Position numbers and translations under genes: made by a program. DNA of 64,000 nt from Diphasiastrum complanatum (lineage: Eukaryota > Streptophyta > Lycopodiopsida > Lycopodiales > Lycopodiaceae): contig CM055093.1 in NCBI GenBank assembly GCA_029204225.1, positions 28,245,566 through 28,309,565 on the forward strand, in the 5' to 3' direction. Within the stretch, counting starts at the first letter, position 1. Each line of letters begins with the position of its first letter. Positions 45,715 through 56,576 of this stretch are shown one piece after another. The notes beneath the pieces are model-generated. The model was not told the origin of the DNA. It did no database searches and worked only from the letters and a program-made list of their open reading frames with translations.

Positions 45715-46170
45715 TTATCCCCCTCCTTATTGGATTGGTGGTCCCACACCAATTGAAGCCTTTTCTTCCTGGATCTTCCGTGCTTCTTGGAGGTGAGACA
45801 ATTGCTGTCGGGAGTGGTAGATTGTAGTGCCGATGCCCTCCATCATTTGCCAGCATAGTTTGTTCGAGAAGGGCATGGGTTTGTAATGATGGAGCATACC
45901 CTGTAGAAAGTTGTGGGTTTTCCATAGCTCCACCATATCAATGTGCAAGGTTGAAGTTAGTGCAGCGTGATAATAGAGCCTTGCCACGCTGATGTGGTCT
46001 TCTTGCATTCGCAGTGGTTTATTGATATCAAGGGCGATTGGGGGTAGCCCTCGATCCCAAAAACCCTTGAGTTCTGCCAGAAAATGCTACCAGGCCGCAA
46101 TTGTCCTCAAAATATCTGACGTTGTGATTGTTTATGATTCATCCACCAATGTAGCATTTGCACCTTTTGG
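45715..46170 (-). other. Unrecognised ORF upstream of that LTR
   Basis: The minus ORF 46008-45727 (93 codons) contains ARLYYHAALTSTLHIDMVEL and NKLCWQMMEGIGTTIYHSRQ, and ends at the polypurine tract. Upstream to 46170 the frame is broken. It has no recognised domain. In terminal-repeat elements the last gag-like ORF often sits here, so it may be the tail of an internal coding region. Confidence 0.4.
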
Positions 46171-47242
46171 ATAATAAATGTAAACAAGGCTTTAGGAACT
46201 AGGAGAGCTGAAAGATATCTTCTCTAGCTTTTGACAAAGAGGGCATCTTGGCTAGATTTAGGGGTAGCCAATAAAGGGCTTTAAATGATACCAAACTCCT
46301 ACACCCTCATGGAAGCCACTTGATGTCCTTGCCAATGGGGATTGGACAAATGGAAAAGAAGGCTTGAAGGGCATGAAAATTGGCAAAGCCTCATTTTGAA
46401 GGGGGACACTTGAGATTTACTATAAAAGGAGGCCACTCTTTGTGTTAAGATATAGTTGGAGTTGGTGAGTTTAATGTGATAGTTGAATGCCATGTGGATT
46501 GAGAATTTCATTACATTTGTACCAATGGATTCTACATAAAAAATGGAGCACTTTTGCTTTTTGGACCATCTCAATCCGAGCAATAGTAAGAAAGTTATGA
46601 CAGTTCAACATTTTTTAGACTAGAAAACATTTTCCGCTTGGAACCCAAAAGGGGTAGCACGCCAGCGTGCTATCAATTTGAGTTAAAGACCAAAAGCTTA
46701 AATTGGTAGCATGCCAGCGTGCTACCCCTTTCAAGCTCCAATAAAAAAATTAGCCTAAAAAACTTTGAAGGGTGATAACTTTGATAAATAAATAAATTTT
46801 TTTATCATTTCATCATCTCAACGTAAGCTTAATAGTTAAGTTATAGCCTCCATCTAGAACATACAATAAAAATATCAACGTTGATTTTATGATACCTATC
46901 ATAGGCTTGGCCACATACCATCATGTCTTTTAATGTATGGTTGTACATCAATACTTGGCAGTAGACAAAAATGTTTTAGCTTGATTAATGTAAAATTAAA
47001 GTGATTAAGTTTTCTGCATTCTCAATGATATAGCTTACTATGTACAATTTGTAGACAACATGATTTGCTGACATATCTTTTAGCTAGTAAGAAAATAAAC
47101 AACTTGATAATGAAGTATACAAATAGATTTTACCCCCAAAAACAAAGTAGAATAAATTTTAAAAACCTAAAAAAAAAATGTAGCATGCCATGTGCTATCA
47201 ATTTGACTTAATTTAAAAACACTAAACTCGCAAAACTCGTAG
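46171..47242. other. Spacer, no gene seen
   Basis: AT-rich apart from the palindrome pair. The minus ORF 46299-46583 shows no domain. Confidence 0.45.
46648..46732. repeat. Inverted repeat of GGTAGCAYGC / GCGTGCTACC palindromes
   Basis: A first palindrome (about 46651-46673) and a second (about 46705-46727) lie in inverted orientation, with AAAGGGG and AATTT extending the arms to about 31 bp. A third, shortened copy in the first orientation sits at 47178-47205 (GTAGCATGCCATGTGCTATC). Confidence 0.9.
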
Positions 47243-48289
47243 ATGATTTACTCACAAAATGCCAACCCCGCTAAGAAGCAAGTTGTGATTGGTCTTCCAA
47301 AATCCTTAAGTAGCATCAATTATGTTTGTGAGTCATGTGCTTTGTCAAAGTCACATAGACTACCTTATGCTAGATCTACATCTAGATCTACAAAGCCTTT
47401 TCAAGTTGTACATTTGGATAGTCATGGAATTACTACAATTAGCAATAGTGGAGCTAAGATGTACGTAACTTTCATTGATAATTTTAGTAGATTTTGTTGG
47501 ATCTATCTACTCAAGAGCAAGCATGAAGTGTATGATGTCTTTGTTAAGTTCAAGAATGCAAGGGAGAACCAATTTTCCACAAGGATCAAGTGCTTAAGGA
47601 GTGACAATGGTGGAGAGTACATATCTACCAAGTTCAAGGCTTTTTGTGATGAGCATGGGATCAAGAGGGAGTATACAACACCAAGGACCCCACAACAAAA
47701 TGGAGTGGTTGAGAGGAAGAATAGGACTTTATGTGAAAGTGCCAAAGCCATGAGGTTAAGTGCTAATTATGGTAAGCCATTCTGGGATCAAGCATTGTTG
47801 TGTGCTAATTTCTTGTGCAGTAGGTGGCTGAGTGCTATTTTAGATGGAAGGACAACTTTTGAAATGCTATTCAAGAGGAGGCCGAGTGTCAACTTTCTTA
47901 GAACTTTTGAATGCACATGCTATGTCAACGTTACTCTTGATGATAGGACCAAGGAGGATCCATCTTCAAGGAAAGGTATATTTGTTGGATATAGTGAGGT
48001 GAGTAAAGCCTACAAGGTTTACATTCATGTTACTAATAACGTGAGAGATGTCATTTTTAATGAGGGGAACATTCCAAAAGTATCTTCAAGCATTATTGAT
48101 GGTGATATGGATGGATCTAACATTCTTGATATTGATGTAAAGGATCCTACTTTGGATGGTGATGATGAAGGATCGTCATCAAGTCAAAAGCCAAGGAGAA
48201 CATCAAGGGAAAGACAAACACCTTCAAGGCTCACATATGATGAGAAATGTAGGCAACTGGAAGTGACTCATTTTGCTTTTCTCACATGA
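47243..48289 (+). pseudogene. Copia integrase, intact frame but isolated
   Basis: An open frame of 348 codons holds VCESCALSKSHRLPYARS (CxxC of the zinc end), MYVTFIDNFSRF (first catalytic D), CLRSDNGGEYIS (second D) and PQQNGVVERKNRT (E), then a C-terminal part with YNPSSRKGIF-type sequence and an acidic linker. No gag precedes it and no RT follows. It ends FAFLT. A further plus ORF (48320-48586) has no recognised domain. Confidence 0.9.
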
Positions 48290-48711
48290 TTTGGTGGATC
48301 TTCTTGTGTAGATAATGCTATGCAAGTGGATATTGGATATCATGCTGGAAAATCAAGTAATGGATCTAGAAACAAGTTTCAAGTTGATGATCAAGAGGTT
48401 GATCTTAAAGGGCTTCGAGAAGGCAAAAGGGAAGTTGGCAATTTGGAGCTAGTCAAGAGCATCAAAGGAGAGTCAATTGGCAAAGATGTTATGGATCTAT
48501 TTTTGCAGGTTATTGAAGACTCAAATAAGGTCGAAGGAGCAGCAAGGAAGTTGAAATCTCTCACACTCCTCTCATTCTTAGAGTAGATGCTGATTTTTCT
48601 ACCCCATTCGATCATTATCCAAATGCTTTAGTTATTTCAGCAAATCCTTGCTCATAAGTCCAGTGGAGTTGTTCTTTGTCACTCCATTTCTAGAAAACCC
48701 CCCTGACATCA

Positions 48712-48803
48712 TAGCATATGTTGTCTTGTTATCTCTTAAGACCAAATGGGAAATAGATTAATTTTCCATTTGTTCTTAAGAGATAACAAGACAACATATG
48801 CTA
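48712..48803. repeat. 92-bp near-perfect snap-back inverted repeat
   Basis: Left arm 48712-48754 and right arm 48761-48803, 43 nt each, with a 6-nt loop (AGATTA). By hand count the arms differ at 2 sites. Outer ends read TAGCATATG and CATATGCTA. It could be a short MITE (TA at both ends) or a small-RNA hairpin. Confidence 0.93.
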
Positions 48804-49073
48804 CTATTCTTGCAAAGATAAGCATTTATTGTGGTTGGGACCTAACTTAAAAACATGATTTGCATGTCTCAAGGAGCTCCAAGAATTTTATCGTGTATGT
48901 GTAAGTGTCTTTATCTAAGAGAATATTAATAAAATCAGGGACTGGGTTTTTAAGTTCCCATATGTTGCATGCATTGATGCGAGGAGATAGGCGGATTGTG
49001 GAGTGGTGTTGTATTTCTATAATGTCATCTTTGAGTTTTTAAAATGAGTGTGTTATGAACCTTCTGTTTATGT

Positions 49074-49375
49074 CCTGCCAGATCACTCACAAGGCAAATT
49101 TCTTTTGCCTTGCCAATGATTTGGTAGGGCAAAAATGGAGGGCAAATTTTTTTTGCAGAATTTATGCCCTACTAGATTGTTGGCAAGGTAGGTAGAGCTA
49201 GAGGGCAATTTTTTGCAGGGATTATGTCGTGCCAAATCGCTGGCACGACAAAATTCTTTTGCCTTGTTGCAATCTAGTAGGGCAAGCAAATTTTGTTTGC
49301 CCTGCCAACGATCTAAAGGGTAAAATTTTGATTTTCTTTTGCACTATCAGATCATTGGTAGGGCAAAAGAAAATC
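49074..49375. repeat. Run of about seven imperfect palindromes (TGCC-GATC-type core)
   Basis: Each unit has arms like TTGCCCTGCCA and TGGTAGGGCAA around a short GATC/GATT-like centre: about 49076, 49107, 49168, 49229, 49259, 49290 and 49340. The one at 49229 is cleanest (TCGTGCCA-AATCGC-TGGCACGA). Units are separated by T-rich stretches. Confidence 0.85.
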
Positions 49376-50459
49376 AAAGAATAAACTCTGTAGATGCATC
49401 AGATGTGAAGGGTAGATACTGGTCATAGATCCCCTCACAAAATTGTTACATTCCTTTAGCAGTTGGATCGTTTGTCCCCTACTCTGACCCATCTATTCCC
49501 AATTCTTTTCAGTGGAGCATAGAAAAAATAAAGCTCCAACAAGGCTATTGATAGATGTGAATCTTATGGCAAACAATGTACTTATAACATGCATCCAAAA
49601 GATACCACCTCTAAGTCTCAAACCAACAAAAAAATGCATATCACTTTTCGCACTTGTATAATAATCTAAAGTACATGTTTTTGAATGTTCAAAAATTTGG
49701 CATATATTGTGTTGTGCCTATGTACATTGCCGTAATATATGTCCGCTTCTTGTATTGGTATCAACTGTAATGCATTGGTCTACTTTCTAGACAGAAGTGC
49801 CCTAAAAAGGTTTTGAATGAAAGAGTAGGGGAAAAAGGTTTTTAGCTCAAGCCTCATGGAGGTATCTATTTTGAGAAACTGTTTGTTTTATGTGTATTAC
49901 TTGTAAGACACATAATTTATGAGTCATTTGGATTAATTAGAGAATTGTGTGCATAGAATATACAGAATTCTTTGGTGAGTATTTCTCAATTGAGGAATAG
50001 ACTTGATTCATTAGTGATAGTATCCGTGAGAGCTCAATTGGATACCGGATCCTAATGGTTCCAAGAATGGTAAATTGAATTTTGGAATTCAGCAGAACTT
50101 TGTAATCTCTAGATGTTGTTCTAGGGGGTTGTATAAAGTTTATGTTGTTAAAGACGGATGTTGTAAAGGTATTTAATCACTTGGTTGATTGTAGAATTTG
50201 GAACTCATAATCTGGTTAAGAATTGGTTTGGAAGAATATTCTTGGAATCCAATGATTTTCATTGTGGAAAGATTTCATAATGATTCTTATATTTCCTGAG
50301 TTGTATGTTGTGCATATACTCCAGTATTATTTTTAGTGATTAAGTATGGTTTTGGAACCCTATAAATTATGATTGGCGAATCATAAGATTCTAAATGTTT
50401 ATGATTAATGGATCATAAATTAATACTTAAAGGTCATTAAAAGATTATAAGAAAATGTG
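49376..50459. other. Spacer, no gene seen
   Basis: AT-rich sequence with no recognised domain or repeat. Confidence 0.45.
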
Positions 50460-50650
50460 AGGATTTTTAAGATAATGAGTATCCGACGATGTCTTACTGA
50501 AGGAAAAATACCCTCTGTAATTTTCCTCACTCATGAAGGTATTGGTGCAGGCCATTTCTCTTCTGAAACGATTGCTAGGAAAATCCTCTTGGCCGGTTTT
50601 TGGTGGCCAACACTCTTCAAGGGTACGCACAATTACACTGAAAGTGCTAA
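50460..50650 (+). mobile_element. Gypsy integrase zinc-binding fragment
   Basis: The plus frame reads CLTEGKIPSVIFLTHEGIG and HFSSETIARKILLAGFWWPT, the HHCC entry of Gypsy integrase in Tat/Athila-like elements. The Cys pair is not retained. It is about 60 codons, isolated. Confidence 0.75.
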
Positions 50651-50919
50651 AAATTGACGTTTTTTTGGGGGCAGATTGCCATCAATTGAGAGAGAAAAAA
50701 ATTGAGTTTTCCAATAATACAATGAACAGTCAAGTCTAGTTCCATGTACAATTGAAAGATTGAAATTTCAATCATTTGATGACATGTTATGTCTTGTCAA
50801 GTGACCAAGGGTTTTATGTGCACTTTTGTGTGCACGCGCATAAAAATGTGCTGAAAACAACTCTAGTGTTAAGCTTCAATATTAGCCCGATTTTCCGTGC
50901 GGAAATATCGGCTAATATT

Positions 50920-51320
50920 ATAACTACCAAATATACCTTTCTCTAAAGATGGATCCTCCTTTGTCCTATCATCAAGAGTAATGTTGATATAGCATACACA
51001 TCCAAAAGCTTTAAGATACTTGACACTCGACCTCCTACCAAATAGAATCTCAAAAGGTGTTTTTCTATCCAAAATACCATTCGGCCACCTATTACACAAA
51101 TAATTGGCACACAACAAAGCATGACTTTAAAAAGGTTTAGGAAGATTGGCTCCTAACCTCATGGCTTTGGCTCCTTTACATAAGGTTCTATTCTTCCTCT
51201 TGGCCACTTCAATTTGTTGTGGTGTTCTTGGACTTGTGAGCTCCCTCTTGCTCCCATTTGCTTCACAAAGTGCTAAATTGAACTTGTTAGAAGCTCCTAG
51301 CACCTTCTACAGGTTTATGA
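50920..51320 (-). mobile_element. Copia integrase fragment
   Basis: The minus frame 51117-50869 encodes MLCANYLCNRWPNGILDRKT and FGCVCYINITLDDRTKEDPS, matching the integrase C-terminal part of the copy at 47.2 kb (shared LLCANFLCSRW and DDRTKEDPS). Upstream (51300-51130) broken pieces of the catalytic region are visible. Confidence 0.85.
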
Positions 51321-52932
51321 TCTAGGCTTAGACTTCTTACAAAAAAATTAGGAGATTTCTTTTGAATGACCTACATGTACACTCACTGAACAACAAGCCA
51401 ATCCCTTAACATTGCCAAATAATACTCAAGTACCGAGGAGATTACTTCCCACCAATCTCCCGACAAAATCAACTTCAGCTAGGTGCCATAAAGACATAAC
51501 TAAAGAGAAAGCCTTGTCAATGAAAGAACCAAATCTTCACAAGCTATCTTGGCTAACCAAGTTTCAGATGCACATAACCAAGACCATATATGCAATAAAA
51601 GACCAACCCTTTCAACTATGACAACTATAGAAATTTAATATGGATTGCAAGGTTCAAGCATGAAGACACTTTTGTTGATGTGTATAAACTTTTATGCTTG
51701 TCACTTGAGACTCTATAATGGATCAATCATAGAAGTATTTTTGTTTGCACCAACAATTAGTTGACACTATCACGTACAATATTCACACGGTGCATCCAAC
51801 AGGTAGGCATAGTCAAGATTGGAGCTTGAGCCTCCCAATATCTCTTTTGTGCAACATCCAGGACTTGAGCTTGGAACTTCGAAGATTCACCAATAACAAT
51901 GTAATATGCACAAGCCTCCTTGAATGTCAAATTATTGCCATAATTCCTAATGACAAGAGAAATATCCATATGTAGGAAATTTACACAACCTTCATAAAAG
52001 GAACAAGTGTGTTGCCAATGATTCTCAAAAATCACCATAATCTTGGTACATGATATCTCCAACAAGAACATTAGAGAGTAATCCCATACATAAATGACAA
52101 TGAAAAGGTAAATGGCTAGCAAGCAAGCCCTTTTAGCAAAATAGAAATAGATCTTATCAAGGGATGTTATAAATTCTTTTCTTAAATAAGTTCTTGCAAT
52201 TTAAGACCACAAAGACCAACACTTACTCAAAAGTTGACACTCATAGGAGAGTTTCTCACTTCGCTCAAAATGTAAAAGGAACCTTGTTATTCACATTAGC
52301 AATTGTTCTTTTGAAATTTCCAAATTGAGGTAAAAGTTGATCAACCTTGATAATTTTGGAGAGCTCCCTTTTTCACATGCAAGCAAGACTAGGGTGTGCA
52401 TGAACAGAAAGGGCATTTGCATGGATGTTTTGTCTCAACTTTTGTCATTTGTTAGTGGCAAGTCATGAAGAATTTGATAGTGGCAAATCATGAACAATTT
52501 GTTTTGGCAACAAGTACTAATTAATCACAAGCAGTATGTACAATTCGTCAACGAGGGAGATGGATGTGACCCATGTTCCATAAAAACTAGGGAGTTCCCA
52601 ATTCATGTGGTTAAGGTAGTGTTTGTGAATCTAAAGCAAATACACCAAAGGCATGCCAGAAATCTGCTGGCTAACAAGACGAGTATAGAGTATATAATGT
52701 AGTACAATGGCAATGTACTGCTGTGAAAAAACAGAAACTTGAGCATCTCCATCAACCATCAAAGACTGTAGGGTGGTTAACAAAGCTCCAAATTCATGAG
52801 AGGGGATTCAGTCTGCAGAATTGCCCTCTAAGGGAGTGATCAGCAGAAAAAAAGAGTGGGTGTCATCAGAGATCTTGGTTGGAAATGTTTGTTCCTTGCT
52901 TAACATAGAATAGCGGTTATTTCTCTTGTAGA
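51321..52932. other. Spacer upstream of DUF1218 3' end, no gene recognised
   Basis: The minus ORF 51757-52122 (121 aa, hydrophobic start, several Cys) shows no domain I recognise and is not well supported. The last part near 52.7-52.93 kb is likely the 3' UTR of the DUF1218 gene. Confidence 0.4.
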
Positions 52933-53233
52933 TCAAACTTTGGAGGCATAATGACCTGCCATAGCTGGTCCATATTCATTGGTGACCTGCCCATAAGATC
53001 CCTTCTCGTCTTCAATTTCTTCAAAATGTTCGGATCTAACATTTGCAATCAGTATCATGCAAATGAGCCAGAATAAAGTCGTATCAAGAGACAAGAATGC
53101 TGCGCCACCAAATAGTCCAGTTTTGGCAGTTGGGCAAGCGTCCAAGGCCTGATGGTGTGTGTTGTATTTGCGGTGATTGCTCTCAGTGATGGTGGCCCAC
53201 ATCAGAAGCCCTTCACTAGTAAAATACAGAACC
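52933..53233 (-). CDS. DUF1218 gene, coding exon 3
   Basis: It begins after CTTGTGCAG, completes the split Leu codon and continues VLYFTSEGLLMWATITE to the stop. It holds the TAKTGLFGG signature and the last membrane span, then an acidic tail (EEIEDEKGSYG) ending ASKV. Confidence 0.92.
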
Positions 53234-53281
53234 CTGCACAAGGACAAATTAAAGTTCAAATACAGATCTTAGATTCACAAT

Positions 53282-53357
<76 letters not shown>

Positions 53358-54849
53358 AACCTCCTAAGTTTCTTCAAATAGATTTCCATATGAGTGTAAC
53401 ACCCATGATATATGCTAAACAAAGACTCTGGTTTGACAGCAATTAATTGAAAAACAGAAATGGGAATGTAGTGCAATACAAAAAACTGTCATGTACAAAT
53501 AGAATCTAAGAAATTGATCAACAGATCTGATAGTGACAAACTTCGAAAATGGATGAGAATGGTTTATCCCATTTATTTGTGATCTTGGTTTCCATCTTCA
53601 ACATGGGTGATAATATCCATTCTATTTTTGTTTTGAATTGATCTGATGGTGGTTTAACAGATTGAGAATCGCTAAAGCTTGCTTTGCCTGCTTTTCGAGA
53701 TAAGGCTGATAAAATAGAGAATAAAAGCTTGCTGTTTTGAGGTTCACAGACATGGCTGAATGAAAAGGTGAGGTGCCCAAAGTAGATGAGCTGATAGAGG
53801 GGCGGAGGCATAATGCTTCTGGAAGATGTAGTGCAGCGGAGACACTGTTGCATGATTCCGAAACTAACAAAAGCTGCAAAGATGAGATTTACTAAGTACC
53901 GGCTTTACTGAGATGGTTATTGATGTAACTAATAGGCTCCATACTCAGACACCTCAAAAGTAGAAGAAAAAGTTGCAGATTCATGACAGGAAAAGGGCTG
54001 CAGCCTGTGATCCTGAGACTTTCATAGCTGGGAATGCTTTTGCTAGATCCATAAAACAAGAATAATTGGTAGTACAGAACTAATTCTCATGCCCAAACAA
54101 AGTCCAGATTAATGGAAAAGCAGAGATAACCCCTCTGAAAGATACATAATTATCACTTATGGACCTATATGAGAAATAAGCTTACTAAGCTTCGAGTCTT
54201 CAGAAAATTGTCTACTGGACTAGATAAATGAAATGTGCAAATCTTCAAAACACTCACCACATCACATTTAGACAGTTTCATGACAAAAAGGAATTGCGAG
54301 ATCATTGAGGGTTTGAGTAACTTACAAGGATAGCACTAAAAATACAAGAAATAATTTGCTTTTCCACAACTTTGAGTGGGGAACTGCTTTGCCATCGTAA
54401 GGAAAGAACAGTGCCCCAAGAGCACTGATCGTAGAAACGGACAAAAGTAATATGGATACGACGCCTAAGGCGATTGAAGAATCATGGGGGTAATGGCAAG
54501 TTATCAGACCACTGGATTGCACCAATTTTATAGCATCGTCTCCAGGCTGAAAAATTCTCCACAGAAGTTGTGTCATACAATAGATCATCTTAAATGAAGT
54601 AATAAGAGCAATTTCTTCCGCAAACTGATCTACGACTCAGTGGATTAAAAATTTGCATATGGAAAACATGTTTTGAGCTACTTCTAAGGAGCTGAAGCTC
54701 AAAGAAACCAAACATTTAGCTAGAATCTTTAGGAAAATAAAACGTTGATGGGAGACCTTTTTGTTCTCGGCTAAGATTCCGAGCGCAAAAGATATCAATC
54801 CTGGGATGGTGAAGAAGATGGTTGCCCATCCAGTTTGACTCAAAGCCAT
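52933..54849 (-). CDS. DUF1218-family membrane protein, 3 exons
   Basis: Coding exons 54849-54757, 54546-54326 and 53233-52933 (615 bp) give 204 residues. Four hydrophobic spans lie at about residues 8-27, 56-79, 94-117 and 148-168. Family words seen: ISFALGILAENKKP, CHYPHDSSIALG, LLMWATITE, CPTAKTGLFGGAAFLSLD, FWLICMILIANVR. This layout matches plant DUF1218 proteins of the At1g31720 type; other members act in lignin deposition or leaf symmetry, but the role of this one is not visible. Introns: 54547-54756 (donor AAG/GTCTCC, weak), 53234-54325 (donor TT/GTAAGT, phase 2, with a GA repeat). The C-terminal tail is hydrophilic. Exon joining rests on family alignment. Confidence 0.93.
53285..53353. 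repeat. (GA)n microsatellite in DUF1218 intron 2
   Basis: About 34 GA units, just inside the acceptor side of intron 2 on the opposite strand. Confidence 0.97.
54326..54546 (-). CDS. DUF1218 gene, coding exon 2
   Basis: It begins PGDDAIKLVQSSG after TTTTTCAG and ends in VFLVLS with a split Leu codon before GTAAGT. It contains the second membrane span and the start of the third. Confidence 0.92.
54757..54849 (-). CDS. DUF1218 gene, coding exon 1
   Basis: 31 codons begin MALSQTGWATIFF and end AENKK. The start lies 9 bases after a plausible 5'-UTR acceptor (TGTATGTAG/AGAGACGAA). Confidence 0.92.
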
Positions 54850-55001
54850 TTCGTCTCTCTACATACACACCAAACAAACAAACAAGCAATCAATTAATTG
54901 CAAGTACCAAAGACAGATTTTAGATCAGAGAGATAAGCCATACAGTATTGCATCGGACAGCAAGATAAATTACTCGCAACAAGGAGTAAAAAAGAAGCTG
55001 G

Positions 55002-55475
55002 AGAGCCAAGTGAAAGACAACTAAGATCCGAAAGATATGTGAGAAGCTCCTGTTATTGGAATTACTATCTCCAACCCAGATCTACTGAGAAGCTTAAAGA
55101 TGGTAGTAACCTTTCATCAAAAAGAGCACAGAACAACATGAGAGTGTTATTCCAAACTTAAAACCAAAGTGTTCGTGACTAAAAAAAAAGAGTTCAATGT
55201 CGCTGAGGTATTTTGTGGGACCACCAAACTGTTAGCTAAGCTAGGCCTCAATCTATACCTAAGAAAGCAAACAAGCAAACAAGCAATCAATTAATAGCCA
55301 AGTGAAAGACTACTAAGATCCGAGAGATATGTGACAAGCTCCTGTGGTTAAATTATCCAACACAGATCTACTGAGAAGCTTAAAGATGGTGGTAGCCTTT
55401 CATTAAAAAGAGCACAGACCAATATGAGAATGTTATTCCAAATTTAAACTTAAAACCAAAGTGTTCCTGCCTAAG
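55002..55475. repeat. Diverged tandem duplication in the 5'-UTR intron
   Basis: Segments 55002-55182 and 55299-55472 share long words (GCCAAGTGAAAGAC, CAGATCTACTGAGAAGC, TTATTCCAAA). The flanking AAACAAGCAATCAATTAAT word at 54883 and 55279 is part of the same duplication. Confidence 0.85.
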
Positions 55476-55697
55476 AAAGAGTTCGATATCACTGAGGTAT
55501 AGCTAAGCTAGGCCTAGATCCATACCTAAGAACAAACAGGACATCCAAAAGAGAAAATTATCACAATTTCATCCTAACTCTACGATCCTCACGATAATCC
55601 CCTTCTAGCCTTGGATCAACAAGCTCCAAAGGACTACCTTCTAAACACTGGTGAGTAAGTCAAAGTAGACTACAACTACATGAAATTCTACATGGAG

Positions 55698-56020
55698 TTA
55701 GAGCTTCATCTGCACTGTGCAGTGGGACCTGGGTTGAACGGTTTCTTATGGAAAAAAAATTCAACAATTTCAGATCATCAAAGCTTCATACCAACTCCAC
55801 ACAGCAACAACAAGCATTTGCTTCTACTGGGTGGAACTTTCTCTGAAAAACAGTTCAATTTAGAGCTTCATCTGCACTGTGCAGTAGGTTGAACGGTTTC
55901 TTATGGAAAAAAATTCAACAATTTCAGATCATCAAAGCTTCCTATCAACTCCACACAGCAACAACAAGCATTTGCTTCTACTGGGTGGAACTTTATCTGA
56001 AAAACAGATCAATTTTGAGC
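55698..56020. repeat. 160-bp tandem duplication in the 5'-UTR intron
   Basis: Two copies start GAGCTTCATCTGCACTGTGC (55698 and 55862) and continue through CTTCTACTGGGTGGAAC. They differ by small changes. Confidence 0.92.
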
Positions 56021-56576
56021 TTTTTTCAAGGCTGAGCAGTTGAGGCAGAGCTCATACCAAAGCAACAGTAGCAAAAATTACCCAGGAAAACCTTTACCAA
56101 AGCAACAATCAATCCACACCCAGAGTAGCACACCCACAGTAGCAGCTATTTGCGACCTTACCCGATCCGATCCTCTCCTCTCGAGCTACCACCGCTTTGC
56201 ATCAGCGTCGAAGGAGAAGCGATTTTACAGCAGAATGTTGTGGATGGATGGAGACGTCATAATGAAAAGTGAAAGAAAGAAACACACCACACTACCTTTC
56301 ACGCAACCGTCTAAAGAGACATTTATACATATATATGTATATATTGGCATTTTAAAACTAATATATAATAATAATAAGTCCTAGTTAAGTAGCTTGTGTA
56401 GGCCTGGTGTGAATTGAGTGCAATTTGTCGATGAAATAAAAAAAAAACAAGGTGGGTCAAAAAAATTTGTTCAAACAAGAAGGATTAGACAGCAATAACA
56501 ATAAAAACCGCAAGAAATCGGTCGCTAATCCCATGGATGATCTCTCTCCATAATGGTTTCCTCCATTATCTATCCA

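Larger units (their letters stand above)
54850..56350 (-). promoter_or_regulatory. Probable 5'-UTR intron and promoter of DUF1218 gene
   Basis: A donor-like GATCGG/GTAAGG at 56162 and an acceptor-like TGTATGTAG at 54859 would frame a 1.3 kb intron in the 5' UTR. A TATA-like run (TATATATGTATAAATG on the minus strand) lies at about 56315-56340, giving a start of transcription near 56285. This is inferred from sequence only. Confidence 0.5.

Noticed and set aside
51757-52122. 121-aa ORF with a hydrophobic start
   Set aside because: No domain, no splice or promoter signals, and the region is otherwise unrecognised spacer.
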